Position numbers and translations under genes: made by a program. From the NCBI GenBank assembly GCA_019912395.1, contig JAIOIH010000014.1:142800-206799 (forward strand): DNA of 64,000 nucleotides, in the 5' to 3' direction. Below, piece by piece: positions 55,444 through 64,000 of this stretch (the first letter of the stretch is position 1; each line of letters begins with the position of its first letter). Under the pieces are notes generated by a model. The model searched no databases. It saw only the letters and a list, made by a program, of their open reading frames with translations, and was not told the origin of the DNA. The DNA is from Flavobacteriales bacterium. GTDB lineage: Bacteria; Bacteroidota; Bacteroidia; Flavobacteriales_F; PHOS-HE28.

Positions 55444-56919
55444 TCACTCCTCACCTTCCCCGAAAAACCGCGGGTGAAAGTTCAGCAGGTAGAGCTTTTC
55501 ACTGGCGCGCGTAACAGCGGTGTAGAGCCAGCGCACGTATTCCCGATCGATCATTTCCTCGGTGACGTATCCTTGGTCCACGAAGACACTTTTCCATTGG
55601 CCGCCTTGTGCCTTGTGGCAGGTGACGGCGTAGGCGTACTTCACTTGCAACGCGTTGGCGTAGGGGTCCTGCTTGAAGAGCCGGAAGCGTTCGCCCTTGG
55701 TCCTGGCAATGATACCGGCGAGCACGTCCTGTGATAGCTGGCGCATGCGAGCGCCGGGCAGTGCCGGGCCTTCGCTGGCCAAACCGTCCAAGATCACCTT
55801 CACTTCCAGTTCACGGTCCTCGCGACCGTCCCACCAGCCAATGGTGAGGTCCGCGAAGCGAAGTCCGTAACGCTCCTCCGTGCCATGCACACGCTGCACG
55901 GTGACCTGTTCCCCATTGGCGATGAGGCCGAAAGAACCCGGTCCGGCACCCGTTTCCCGCGCCGCCCAGAAGTAGTTGTTCTTCACCACCATCAGGCGGT
56001 CGTTGGCTTCCAGCTCCTCCTCGAAGCCATGGATGCGTGCACGTACCTGCTGGCTGTACTGGTACGCGCGCTTATTGCTCCGGCAGATCAGGCACACCTC
56101 CTCATCGCCGTGGCGGGCATAGGCTTCCTCCAGGGCATCCTGCAGGTCATAGCCTTCCACGCGCACCACATCGGGGAAGCCGGTGATGAACTGCGGGATG
56201 ATCTTCTCCCCCGTCGGCACTGGGACTTCCCCAATGCCAGCCTGCTCCGCTACCGGCATGGAAGCGAGCGTGCCGCGCAATGCCGTTGCGTTCACCAGGA
56301 TCCCGGAGGCTTCAGCTTGACGCACCACGTCGGTGAGCTCGATGCTTCCGGCCAGCAGTCCTTGCTCGGCCAGGTCCTTCACCTCCAATGCCGGGCTGTG
56401 GTCACTGCCCACGGGCGGAAGCTGCGCGGGGTCGCCGATCAGGAGCAGTTTGTTCCCGGCGGAAGAGAAGACGTACTGGAAGAGGTCCGCAAGCAAGTCG
56501 CGATCGAAAGCGCCTCCGCCGCCCTTGCCGATCATGCTGGCCTCGTCCACCACGAAGAGTGCATGTTGTTCCTTGTTCGCTGCCACGGACATGCCACCAT
56601 AGCCACCATCCTCGTCACTGGCCGTGCGATAGATCCGCCGATGGATGGTGCTGGCGGAAGCTCCTGCATAGGCGCTCAACACCTTTGCCGCCCGGCCGGT
56701 AGGGGCCAGCAGAACCACGGGTTTGTGTGCTTCCGCGAGCACCTTCACCAAGGCGCCCACCAAGGTGGTCTTGCCGGTGCCCGCATACCCTTTCAGCACC
56801 AGGGTGGCATGTTGCTTCTCCGTGGCCAACAGGCGCGACAAGGCATCGATGGCCTTGTGCTGGCCCTCGGTGGGCACGTGCTCCAAGCGGGTGAGCAGCC
56901 GTTCGGTGAAGGAGGCCAT
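55444..56919 (-). CDS. RecD-like ATP-dependent DNA helicase (SF1)
   Basis: 491 residues from the ATG at 56919; a longer frame to 57078 runs over the divergent promoter region. Helicase motifs: Walker A KGYAGTGKTTLVGAL, Ia LLAPTGRAAKVLS, Walker B LFVVDEASM, motif III LLIGDPAQLPPVG, and the C-terminal UvrD-C-like YAYAVTCHKAQGGQWKSVFVD with VRWLYTAVTRASEKL. This is the small AAA-type RecD-like family common in Bacteroidota, without the RecD N-terminal part. A cytosolic 5'-3' helicase in repair or replication is likely. It converges on the PPTase gene (75 nt apart), so it is not part of the biosynthetic operon. Confidence 0.92.
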   Translation of the reverse strand: MASFTERLLTRLEHVPTEGQHKAIDALSRLLATEKQHATLVLKGYAGTGKTTLVGALVKVLAEAHKPVVLLAPTGRAAKVLSAYAGASASTIHRRIYRTASDEDGGYGGMSVAANKEQHALFVVDEASMIGKGGGGAFDRDLLADLFQYVFSSAGNKLLLIGDPAQLPPVGSDHSPALEVKDLAEQGLLAGSIELTDVVRQAEASGILVNATALRGTLASMPVAEQAGIGEVPVPTGEKIIPQFITGFPDVVRVEGYDLQDALEEAYARHGDEEVCLICRSNKRAYQYSQQVRARIHGFEEELEANDRLMVVKNNYFWAARETGAGPGSFGLIANGEQVTVQRVHGTEERYGLRFADLTIGWWDGREDRELEVKVILDGLASEGPALPGARMRQLSQDVLAGIIARTKGERFRLFKQDPYANALQVKYAYAVTCHKAQGGQWKSVFVDQGYVTEEMIDREYVRWLYTAVTRASEKLYLLNFHPRFFGEGEE

Positions 56920-57061
56920 GGGCGGTGAAGTTCGGGATAGCGATGGGAATGCGGGGGCTATAGGCGACCCGAGGTCTCCGGCGCAATCGGGAATAACCGG
57001 GCACGGGCCGCGCGGTGGGTATTCCCCATATCCGTAGTTCCTTTGCAATCCTGCGGCCTTG

Positions 57062-57877
57062 ATGCCGAACGAGAACATGAGCGTGGAGATCTTCCGTCCG
57101 AACTATGATCCCGCCAAGGAGCATGCCTGGCACCTGAGCTGCTGGCTGGCGCCGGGACTGCAAGCCTGGTGCGTGCATGAACGCAGCACGGGCCGCCTGA
57201 TGGCCTTGGCATCCGCCACCGGCGACACGCTTCCGCTGGAAGGCCGGATCCCTTTCAAGCCCGCCAGTGTCTCCTTTACCGCCATGCCGGAGATCAGCAC
57301 GCTGGTGCCGGAAAGTGCCCTGGTGCCCGGTACGGAAATGAGGCATTTGAAAATGGTGCATGGCACGGTGCCGACGGGCCTTCTCCGCGATGAACCGATC
57401 GCTACGCTGGGCGCCCGCTGCATCTATCTGCACGATGAACAGGCGGAGCGCTCCCTGATGGGCCGCTACCCCAATGCGCGCTCCCTGCCCTTGCAAGGCA
57501 CCTTGGTGAGCCATGGACTGAGCCGCTCCTCCACCGGTGCAGTAGTCGTCCTGCACCGATCGGCCACCCGCTTGGACCTGGTGGTGGCGGACCACGGAAA
57601 GTTGCTCTTGAGCAATACCTTCCATGCCACGGTGGCCGAGGATGTGCTCTACTATACCCTCTTCGCCGTGGAGCAGTGCGGGCTTGCACCGGATACAGTG
57701 AGCGTGCGTGCCGGTGGAACCCATTTGACCGCAGGCGAGGAACACCTCCTCTCGCGCTACTTTGTGAACGGCCCGATCCCCAGCACGGGCCCGGACGAAC
57801 CGGCGCTTGCGGACCTGCGGGTGCCGAACGCACACCATTGGACAGGCTTGATCGAACAGTTCCCATGCGCATCGTAG
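57062..57877 (+). CDS. DUF3822-family protein
   Basis: 271 residues. The opening VEIFRPNYDPAKEHAWHLSCWLAPG and later VVLHRSATRLDLVVADHGKLLLSNTF and VEDVLYYTLFAVEQCGLAP match DUF3822, an ASKHA-like (actin/hexokinase) family confined to Bacteroidota, always found next to rsmD and coaD. Its function is unknown; the family fold suggests a link to a kinase such as pantothenate kinase, but no catalytic residues are evident here. The ATG at 57062 is taken over the TTG at 57059. It overlaps rsmD by 13 nt. Confidence 0.85.
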   Translation: MPNENMSVEIFRPNYDPAKEHAWHLSCWLAPGLQAWCVHERSTGRLMALASATGDTLPLEGRIPFKPASVSFTAMPEISTLVPESALVPGTEMRHLKMVHGTVPTGLLRDEPIATLGARCIYLHDEQAERSLMGRYPNARSLPLQGTLVSHGLSRSSTGAVVVLHRSATRLDLVVADHGKLLLSNTFHATVAEDVLYYTLFAVEQCGLAPDTVSVRAGGTHLTAGEEHLLSRYFVNGPIPSTGPDEPALADLRVPNAHHWTGLIEQFPCAS

Positions 57878-58413
57878 CAGGCCGCTTCAAGGGAAAGCGG
57901 ATCACACCGCCCAAAGGCATCACTGCGCGGCCGACCACGGATTTCGCGAAGGAGGCCCTCTTCAACATTCTCCAACATTCCATTGCACTGGAAGGCATCC
58001 GTGTGCTGGACCTGTTTGCCGGCTCCGGCGGTATCTCGTTGGAATTCCTGAGCCGTGGCGCGGAAGAGGTGATCAGCGTGGAGCAGGATACAGCTCTCTA
58101 CGGCCACCTGCAGCGCACGGCTCGCGAACTGGGCACCCCGAACTGGCACGCCGTGAAGGCGGACGTGTTTTCCTACATCAAGTCGGACCGGAGCACCTAC
58201 GATGTGATCTTCGCAGACCCGCCCTTCGACATGGAAGGAACGGAGAGCCTGCCCGCACTGATCCGCGAGAGCGGCCTTCTGGCCCCGGATGGCCTGTTGC
58301 TGGTGGAACACTACCGGCGCTTGGACCTGAGCAACGACGTTTGGTTCGATGTTTGTCGCAAGTACAGCAACATCAACTTCAGCTTCTTCACCCCTAGATC
58401 CGAACTGCCATGA
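57865..58413 (+). CDS. rsmD: 16S rRNA (guanine966-N2)-methyltransferase
   Basis: 182 residues. Class I SAM methyltransferase with the RsmD opening MRIVAGRFKGKRI, SAM motif VLDLFAGSGGISLEFLSRGA, and the catalytic DPPF (FADPPFDMEGTE). It methylates G966 of 16S rRNA in the assembling 30S subunit. The gene overlaps DUF3822 at its start and coaD at its end (ATGA, 58410-58413), the conserved Bacteroidota order. Confidence 0.95.
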   Translation: MRIVAGRFKGKRITPPKGITARPTTDFAKEALFNILQHSIALEGIRVLDLFAGSGGISLEFLSRGAEEVISVEQDTALYGHLQRTARELGTPNWHAVKADVFSYIKSDRSTYDVIFADPPFDMEGTESLPALIRESGLLAPDGLLLVEHYRRLDLSNDVWFDVCRKYSNINFSFFTPRSELP

Positions 58414-58895
58414 GCACCGCGCAAGGAGCCTCCACCGACCGGAGGATCGCCGTATTCCCCGGTTCCTTCGATCCGATAACGGTGGGCCACGTAAGCATCG
58501 TGATGCGGTCCTTGCCCCTGTTCGACCGGGTGGTGGTGGCCATGGGCGAGAACACCACCAAACGGTACATGTTCCCACTGGAGCAACGGCTGGAATGGTT
58601 GCGGAAGACCTTCAGCAACAACCCGAAGGTGGAAACCCTCTCGTACCAAGGCCTCACCGCCGATCTATGCGCGGAACTCGGCGCGCAATACATCGTGCGC
58701 GGCCTGCGCAACAGCACCGACCATGGGAATGAGCGCAGCATCGCCCTGATGAACCATGCGCTGCGCGGCGTGGAAACCATCTTCCTGCCCGCACTGCCTG
58801 AGCATGCGCACATCAGCAGCACCATCGTTCGGGAGCTGATGGCCAATAAGGCCGACGTCTCCGCGTTCGTTCCTGCGGCGGTCCGCGTTCCATGA
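58410..58895 (+). CDS. coaD: phosphopantetheine adenylyltransferase
   Basis: 161 residues. Nucleotidyltransferase motifs: FPGSFDPITVGHVSIV (TxGH), RGLRNSTDHGNE and ISSTIVREL. It adenylates 4'-phosphopantetheine to dephospho-CoA, the penultimate step of CoA synthesis, which ultimately also supplies the arm for the carrier domains of the NRPS-PKS. The about 8-residue N-terminal extension (MSTAQGASTDRR) is longer than usual. Overlaps both neighbours by 4 nt. Confidence 0.96.
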   Translation: MSTAQGASTDRRIAVFPGSFDPITVGHVSIVMRSLPLFDRVVVAMGENTTKRYMFPLEQRLEWLRKTFSNNPKVETLSYQGLTADLCAELGAQYIVRGLRNSTDHGNERSIALMNHALRGVETIFLPALPEHAHISSTIVRELMANKADVSAFVPAAVRVP

Positions 58896-60409
58896 GGTAC
58901 TTTCTGCTTGTTGCCCTCTTTCCATTCAGCATGCTGCTGAACGCTGCGACCGTGCAGGTGCACATGGAGGCTCCCTCCTACCCCGGTCAACGCGTTACGC
59001 TGTACCGCTATATGGATCCCTTCACCCGCCGGTTGGAACCGATCGCGAACGGCTATGCGGACACCAAAGGCCATGTACTGCTGACCGCCGAGGTGGAAGG
59101 CACGCAGAAAGCCTTGTTGCTGATCGGCACGGTAGGCGCGGACCTGTGGCTGCGCGCGGGATCGTACCATGTGCAAATGCCACCGCCGAAGCCGGACCAG
59201 GTCCGCACCATCAGCGGGACCGCACGGGTGGACCTCACCTTCATCGACCTTGATCCCTTGGACGTGAACGCGCTGATCAGCGATCTCAACGGACGCCTGG
59301 ACGCGTTCCTCGCGGAAAACCTGGCCACGGACCAGGATGCCGGCATGGAGGCCGTGGCCAAGGCACGCAGCGGTGCCGACACCATGGTGCCCGACACCTC
59401 GCGCACACGGCCTGAGCTTTTCCTCTCGCCAACCTGGAACGAAAGCCGCGTGGACAGCTTCGCGCTGAAGCTCCGGAAATTCTATGCCTCGGTGAATGAT
59501 CCGTGGTTCCAGCAGAATGTGGAGTACGGCATCGCCGGGCTCCGGCTGGGACCCCGCACCAAGGACCGCGACCTCTTCAATCGCTACCTGAAGGACCGGC
59601 CCGTACTGTACGATGTGCCGGAATACACGCGATTCTTCTCGGCCTTCTTTACCGATCACATCCTGCGATTCCCCTTCCGCAGCGATACCGACGCACTGCT
59701 GAACGAGGTACGCGCTGGGCGCACCGACAGCCTCAAAGCCCTGCTTGCCCAGAACGACTTCCTGAAGGACGACCGGCTGAACGAACTGGTGCTGATCACC
59801 GGCCTTTACGCGCAACACGGCAACACCCTGTTCGACCCGGCGGGGATCCAGAAGGTGCTGCGCGATGTCCAGGAACGATCCCGCTATCCCGAGCACCGCT
59901 CCATCGCGGCGAACATGCTGTGGGACCTCACCGCAATGGCGGCCGGCACCCTACTGCCCTCCGTGAACGTGATCGACACTGCAGGGCAAACCCTCGGGTT
60001 GGACAGTCTACTGGAGGGCAACGTGTGCTTGATGGTGACCGCTATCGGGAACCCGTACAGCGATCAGGAGCTGGAGGCCTTGGGCAAGCTGCAGGAGGAA
60101 TACGGCCCGTACATCCGTTTCGTGAACATCGCCGTGGACCGGTCGCCTGAGGCACTGGGCACGTGGCTGCGGGCGAACCCACGTCACGGAGGGACCTGGA
60201 CCACGCCCGCGGACCAGCGCATGCTGCTGGACCGGCTGCGCATCCGCAGTGTGCCTGTGCTGTACCTGCTGAACGGACGCCAGCTCACCGCCTCGCCGGG
60301 GCCACGGCCCAGCCAAGGGTTGGCTGCGGCACTGCACCGCCTGAAAGTGGCAAAGGACGAGGAGCAGCGGCTTAAGCCCGATCGCGGCCGGACACCTCCC
60401 AAGCATTGA
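58892..60409 (+). CDS. secreted thioredoxin-fold protein lacking CxxC
   Basis: 505 residues. Signal peptide (about 1-18, ending LLNAA). An N-terminal beta-rich domain (about 20-100), a helical middle, and a C-terminal thioredoxin-like domain (about 365-490): [31 protein letters not shown] in place of the usual CxxC helix, then [11 protein letters not shown] and [15 protein letters not shown] with the cis-Pro. The redox motif is missing, so thiol chemistry is unlikely. The architecture is like TlpA-family proteins of Bacteroidota. It is fused by a 4-nt overlap to coaD, yet sits in the periplasm. It overlaps the convergent NUDIX gene by 38 bp. Confidence 0.72.
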   Translation: MRYFLLVALFPFSMLLNAATVQVHMEAPSYPGQRVTLYRYMDPFTRRLEPIANGYADTKGHVLLTAEVEGTQKALLLIGTVGADLWLRAGSYHVQMPPPKPDQVRTISGTARVDLTFIDLDPLDVNALISDLNGRLDAFLAENLATDQDAGMEAVAKARSGADTMVPDTSRTRPELFLSPTWNESRVDSFALKLRKFYASVNDPWFQQNVEYGIAGLRLGPRTKDRDLFNRYLKDRPVLYDVPEYTRFFSAFFTDHILRFPFRSDTDALLNEVRAGRTDSLKALLAQNDFLKDDRLNELVLITGLYAQHGNTLFDPAGIQKVLRDVQERSRYPEHRSIAANMLWDLTAMAAGTLLPSVNVIDTAGQTLGLDSLLEGNVCLMVTAIGNPYSDQELEALGKLQEEYGPYIRFVNIAVDRSPEALGTWLRANPRHGGTWTTPADQRMLLDRLRIRSVPVLYLLNGRQLTASPGPRPSQGLAAALHRLKVAKDEEQRLKPDRGRTPPKH

Positions 60410-61010
60410 GCACCCGCAGCAGCGAGGGATAGATGTCCCGCCTCAATTCCGCAAGGTCCGCAGCATCCACCCAGCGCACCGCATCGATGTCCTCCTCGGT
60501 CTGCGGGGTCAATGGTTCCGCCGCGTCACCGGTCATCAGGAACCAATCGGTGCGCTTGAGGTGCTGTGTTCCATTCCGCGTGTAGGTGTGCCAGGTTTCG
60601 CAGAGCGGCCGCACCAAGCGCAGGTCTTTCAGGCCGCATTCCTCCCGCACTTCACGCAGGGCCGCTGCATCCACGCGCTCCCCCGGCTCCACTTTGCCCT
60701 TTGGGAGATCCCAGCGGCCCATGCGATGGATCGCCAAAAGGCGTCCATCCCCGTCCGAAACGGCACCACCGGCGGCCTGTACAAAACGATAGTCCCGCCG
60801 GAACCAGTCCCAGAGCGTTTCCACATCGGCACCGAACGCATGGATGCCGCGGAACCCGTCCTCGCGGACCAATGCCTCCCTGGCACGCACCATTTCGGCC
60901 GGTCCATCCACGCGAATGGCCAGCCAATTACCGGGCAGATCATTGAATTCCGGCCGTTCACCGATGATGAACGGCTTCCCGTCGATATGGACTTCGTAGT
61001 TTCGCACCAT
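60372..61010 (-). CDS. NUDIX hydrolase with N-terminal extension
   Basis: 212 residues from the ATG at 61010. The NUDIX box reads [23 protein letters not shown]-like (split here: [17 protein letters not shown] and REECG), with the catalytic Glu residues intact. About 70 N-terminal residues ([18 protein letters not shown]) form an extra domain typical of a Bacteroidota family next to pyrE. It would hydrolyse a nucleoside diphosphate derivative, substrate unknown. Its start codon overlaps that of the divergent pyrE. Confidence 0.88.
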   Translation of the reverse strand: MVRNYEVHIDGKPFIIGERPEFNDLPGNWLAIRVDGPAEMVRAREALVREDGFRGIHAFGADVETLWDWFRRDYRFVQAAGGAVSDGDGRLLAIHRMGRWDLPKGKVEPGERVDAAALREVREECGLKDLRLVRPLCETWHTYTRNGTQHLKRTDWFLMTGDAAEPLTPQTEEDIDAVRWVDAADLAELRRDIYPSLLRVLNAWEVSGRDRA

Positions 61011-61713
61011 GGATTCCCGCCTCGATCCGGCGCTGAAGATCGCCGAATTCCTGTTACGCATCAAGGCTGTGAGGCTTGATCCGAAAAAACCGTTCACTTG
61101 GGCCAGTGGATGGACGAGCCCGATCTACTGCGATAACCGCAAGACCTTGAGCCATCCGGTGATGCGCACGTACATCCGCCAGCAGTTCGTGGAGGCCATC
61201 AACAATGAGTTCGGCAAGCCGGACATGATCGCGGGCGTGGCCACCGGCGGCATTGCCCACGGTGCCTTGGTGGCGCAGGAGATGGGGCTTCCGTTCATCT
61301 ACGTGCGCAGTTCGGCCAAGGAGCACGGCATGAAGAACATGGTGGAGGGCGACCTTTCCCAAGGCGGAAGTGTGGTGGTGGTGGAAGACCTGGTGAGCAC
61401 TGGCAAGAGCAGCCTTCAGGCCGTGGCCCACCTCCGCGAGGCCGGTTGTGAGGTGAAGGGCATGGTCAGCATCTTCACCTACGGGCTGAAGGAATCTTCC
61501 GAGGCCTTCGCCAAGGCCAAGCTGCGCCTTTACGCACTGACGGACTACAACATTCTACTGACCCAGGCCATCGCCGACCGCTACATCTCCGAAAAGGACC
61601 TCGCCTCCTTGAGAAGCTGGCGCGAAGACCCGGCCAAGTGGCCAGGCACCGCAGCCGCCGCCGCCAATGGCACGAAAGCCCCGAAGGCCACGCCGGAAAA
61701 GCCGAACAAGTGA
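61009..61713 (+). CDS. pyrE: orotate phosphoribosyltransferase
   Basis: 234 residues. The PRPP-binding motif [16 protein letters not shown] and the segments [37 protein letters not shown] and [11 protein letters not shown] identify PyrE, which makes OMP from orotate and PRPP in pyrimidine synthesis. About 25 C-terminal residues form an Ala/Lys/Pro-rich tail beyond the usual end. Start codon overlaps that of the NUDIX gene in a CCATGG palindrome. Followed 2 nt later by the SRPBCC gene. Confidence 0.95.
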   Translation: MDSRLDPALKIAEFLLRIKAVRLDPKKPFTWASGWTSPIYCDNRKTLSHPVMRTYIRQQFVEAINNEFGKPDMIAGVATGGIAHGALVAQEMGLPFIYVRSSAKEHGMKNMVEGDLSQGGSVVVVEDLVSTGKSSLQAVAHLREAGCEVKGMVSIFTYGLKESSEAFAKAKLRLYALTDYNILLTQAIADRYISEKDLASLRSWREDPAKWPGTAAAAANGTKAPKATPEKPNK

Positions 61714-61715
61714 GC

Positions 61716-62117
61716 ATGACATCCATCCAAAGCAAACAGGTCGATATCCCTCGGCCCGCGAGTGAGCTGTATTCCTTCCTTCAGGACATGCACAATTTCC
61801 AGCAGCTCTTGCCACAGGACCGCATCAGCGATTGGAAAAGCGACGGCAAGTCCTGTTCCTTCAAGGTGCAGGGTGCGGCCACCATCGGCCTGGAACTGGA
61901 CGGCGGAACGCCCAATAGCCTCGTGCGCATGAAGAGCACCGACCGCTCCCCGTTCGCGTTCACGCTGAACGTTCACCTGGACGAGAAGGAAGGCGCTACC
62001 ACCGCCTATCAGCTCTTCGAAGCGGACCTCAACCCGTTCATCAAAATGATGGTGGAGAAGCCGCTGAAGAACTTGTTCGACCACATTGCCGATAAGATGG
62101 TGGCGTTGCACACGTGA
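61716..62117 (+). CDS. SRPBCC-family protein
   Basis: 133 residues. START/Bet v1-like SRPBCC fold: an opening VDIPRPASELYSFLQDMHNFQQLLP, central strands SCSFKVQGAATIGLEL and the long C-terminal helix MMVEKPLKNLFDHIADKMVAL. The fold makes a hydrophobic pocket, ligand unknown. The order NUDIX-pyrE-SRPBCC recurs in Bacteroidota. Its ATG at 61716 is 2 nt after the pyrE stop, so they share an mRNA. Confidence 0.85.
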   Translation: MTSIQSKQVDIPRPASELYSFLQDMHNFQQLLPQDRISDWKSDGKSCSFKVQGAATIGLELDGGTPNSLVRMKSTDRSPFAFTLNVHLDEKEGATTAYQLFEADLNPFIKMMVEKPLKNLFDHIADKMVALHT

Positions 62118-62119
62118 TC

Positions 62120-62230
62120 GCAGGGTCGGCCTCGTGTCGCAGATACGTCTTGGCATGACCCACTCTTGGCCGCAAGGTCCGCTTCGTGTCGCGGATATCT
62201 TTTGGCGTGACCTTGCGGTAACACCAAGAG
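62120..62230. repeat. two 41-bp direct repeats forming extended hairpins
   Basis: 62120-62160 and 62172-62212 agree at 33 of 41 positions. The second copy is bounded by CCGCAAGGTC and its complement GACCTTGCGG, and outside these by CTCTTGG and CCAAGAG, so 62163-62230 can fold into one long imperfect stem. No coding frame fits. It could be an extragenic palindromic element or a structured RNA. Confidence 0.6.
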
Positions 62231-62322
62231 CCAAGCAAATGCCAATTCAAGCAATTTCACGAGTGAAGTGAAGCATTGTGACCCGAACTTCGTCCTCGGA
62301 AAGTAGAACGACTGATCTGTTG

Positions 62323-62351
62323 GCACCTCCTCATCCGCGGAGGTGCTTCTT
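62323..62351 (+). terminator. terminator-like hairpin upstream of ABC exporter
   Basis: GCACCTCC (62323-62330) pairs with GGAGGTGC (62339-62346) around an 8-nt loop, followed by TTCTT. It is 13 nt before the next ATG at 62364. It could end the pyrE-SRPBCC transcript or attenuate the exporter gene. Confidence 0.6.
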
Positions 62352-62363
62352 GGGAAATCGAAC

Positions 62364-64000
62364 ATGGCATCACGGCGAGGACGGCCCATCTTTGACGATG
62401 AAGGCGCAAAACCGGCGAAGCTCAGCAAGGAGGCGCTGGCGAAGACCGCACGGTTGTTCCGTTACCTCAAACCGCACTTGGGGGCATTCGTGGCCGGGCT
62501 GTTCTGCCTGTTGATCACCAGCCTGCTCAGTCTGGCCTTTCCACTGCTGCTGGGGAAGCTGGTGAATGCCACCACGTCTGACAGCTTTTGGTCAGCCTCG
62601 CTCACTGACCTCACCAACATCGATTCCATCGCCAAGCTGCTGATGCTGGTCTTTGCGCTGCAAGCCGCTTTCGGTTTTTTGCGCATCTATCTTTTCGGTC
62701 TCGTCTCGGAGAACGCCTTGGCCGATCTCCGTCAGGACACCTACGCACATCTGGTCCGCATGCCGATGCTCTTCTTCGCGCAGCGCCGTGTGGGCGAGCT
62801 CAACAGCCGCATCAGCGCTGACGTGGCCCTTCTGCAGGTGGGCATGACCACCTCGCTTGCGGAGCTGCTCCGGCAATTGGTCACCATTGGCCTCGGTATC
62901 ACCTTGCTCACATTCGTCAGTGTGCAGCTCACGCTCACCATGCTGGCCACGCTTCCGGTGGTGGCCCTGATCGCCGTGTTCTTCGGCAGCTACATCCGCA
63001 AGCTGAGCAAGCAGGTGCAGGACCGCATTGCGGACACCAATGTGATCGTGGACGAGACGCTGCAGGGCATCCAGAACGTGAAGGCGTTCAGCAATGAAGG
63101 CTTCGAGGTAGCACGGTACCGCTCCAGTGTGCTGAAGGCCCGCGACCTGGCGATGAAGGGCGTGAAATGGCGCGGGAGCTTCGTCTCCTTCATCATCTTC
63201 TGCATGTTCGGCGTGGTGGTCTTCATCATCTGGCGTGCCGTACACCTGCGTGCGGACGGGCTTTTGGACATGGGCGACATCACCGCCTTCCTCGGTCTAT
63301 CCATCATGATCGGCGCTTCCATCGCCAGTGTCCCGGACCTGATCACCACCATGCTCAAGGCCGTGGGCGCCACCGAACGGTTGATGGACATCCAGGATGG
63401 CAAGACCGAGGACATCGACCTGAAACCCCGGAAGGAGCAATTGAAGCTGGAAGGGGACATCGCCTTCGAGCATGTCTCCTTCCACTACGCCACTCGCCCG
63501 GACCATGCCGTGCTGCGTGACGTGCATTTCCACGCCAAGCCCGGTGAGCGGGTGGCGCTCGTAGGTCCCAGCGGTGCCGGCAAGAGCACCATCGCCTCCT
63601 TGATCCTGCGCTTTTACGATCCCGTAGGAGGGCGCATCACCATCGATGGAAAAGATGCCCGCGACTACGATCTCGGTGCATTGCGCGACCGCATGAGCAT
63701 CGTGCCGCAGGAAGTACTGCTCTTCGGCGGAACGATCCTGGAGAACATCGCGTACGGGAAGCCGGGAGCGTCCCGCGAGGCTATCGAGGCAGCCGCACGC
63801 AAGGCCAACGCGCACGAGTTCATCACATCGTTTCCCGAGGGCTATGCCACCATCGTGGGTGAACGCGGTATTCAGCTCAGCGGTGGCCAACGACAACGCA
63901 TCGCCATTGCACGTGCCGTGCTGAAGGACCCGGCTATCCTCATCCTCGACGAGGCCACCAGCGCACTCGATACCGCCAGCGAACGTATAGTGCAAGATGC
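62364..64000 (+). CDS. ABC exporter, fused membrane and ATPase domains (partial)
   Basis: The frame opens at ATG 62364 and is still open at the window end, giving 545 codons of what should be about 600. Six membrane helices (first: LGAFVAGLFCLLITSLLSLAF) form a type IV exporter domain up to about residue 340, followed by an ATPase domain with Walker A GPSGAGKST, signature LSGGQRQR, Walker B ILILDEATSALD. This is the MsbA/BmrA homodimeric half-transporter type, which exports lipids, drugs or peptides from the inner membrane. The start is basic and follows a hairpin. Substrate unknown, and its distance from the NRPS-PKS cluster (7 kb, separate operons) gives no evidence for a link. Confidence 0.93.
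   Translation, partial: MASRRGRPIFDDEGAKPAKLSKEALAKTARLFRYLKPHLGAFVAGLFCLLITSLLSLAFPLLLGKLVNATTSDSFWSASLTDLTNIDSIAKLLMLVFALQAAFGFLRIYLFGLVSENALADLRQDTYAHLVRMPMLFFAQRRVGELNSRISADVALLQVGMTTSLAELLRQLVTIGLGITLLTFVSVQLTLTMLATLPVVALIAVFFGSYIRKLSKQVQDRIADTNVIVDETLQGIQNVKAFSNEGFEVARYRSSVLKARDLAMKGVKWRGSFVSFIIFCMFGVVVFIIWRAVHLRADGLLDMGDITAFLGLSIMIGASIASVPDLITTMLKAVGATERLMDIQDGKTEDIDLKPRKEQLKLEGDIAFEHVSFHYATRPDHAVLRDVHFHAKPGERVALVGPSGAGKSTIASLILRFYDPVGGRITIDGKDARDYDLGALRDRMSIVPQEVLLFGGTILENIAYGKPGASREAIEAAARKANAHEFITSFPEGYATIVGERGIQLSGGQRQRIAIARAVLKDPAILILDEATSALDTASERIVQD

Noticed and set aside
62364-64000. ABC exporter as the export pump for the NRPS-PKS product
   Set aside because: It is 7 kb and several unrelated operons away, and belongs to a type with many other roles.

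Overview
The window looks like chromosome of an uncultured, fairly GC-rich member of the Bacteroidota, probably Flavobacteriales-like. Evidence: C-terminal type IX secretion (T9SS) sorting domains, PorT, a TamL-type lipoprotein, the short Bacteroidota form of RpoD, DUF3822-rsmD-coaD, NUDIX-pyrE-SRPBCC, and promoter -7 boxes of the Bacteroidota type (TAnnTTTG, here often TAnnTTCG) just upstream of many start codons. No rRNA, tRNA, CRISPR, IS element or phage gene was seen.

Layout. 1-11.1 kb: an SMR transporter fragment, a secreted papain-like protease, a TPR-adenylate cyclase with a small abutting gene, secreted proteins, a GNAT enzyme, an AsmA-like protein and the GTPase MeaB. 11.2-31.8 kb: a housekeeping block with an aminotransferase, heptose kinase, ubiE, porT, an inserted FAD oxidoreductase, trmH-like/tamL, class I aldolase, accD, rpsO, pnp, rpoD, rpe, an M43 metalloprotease, an OM barrel and purK-purE. 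31.9-36.4 kb: a TonB receptor with a small His/Cys peptide gene, a small secreted protein and pfkA. 36.4-43.8 kb: two very large paralogous T9SS-exported proteins with a degenerate gingipain-like region and long Cys/Asp-rich repeat arrays. 44.1-55.4 kb: a compact hybrid NRPS-PKS gene cluster. 55.4-64 kb: a RecD-like helicase, the DUF3822-rsmD-coaD-thioredoxin-fold operon, NUDIX/pyrE/SRPBCC and an ABC exporter cut by the window end.

The most notable system is the three-gene cluster at 44130-55368: A-PCP-KS-AT-ACP-aminotransferase, then C-A-PCP-TE, then an Sfp-type phosphopantetheinyl transferase, joined by overlapping or 2-nt-spaced ends. The domain order predicts an amino acid starter extended once by malonyl-CoA, transaminated at the beta-keto group, and condensed with a second amino acid (by-eye code valine-like) before thioesterase release. 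The product would be a small peptide carrying a beta-amino (3,4-diamino) acid.

Other themes are -7 boxes so close to start codons that leaderless mRNAs are likely, divergent genes whose start codons overlap (61008-61011), and several intergenic stretches made of short, degenerate, word-like repeats.
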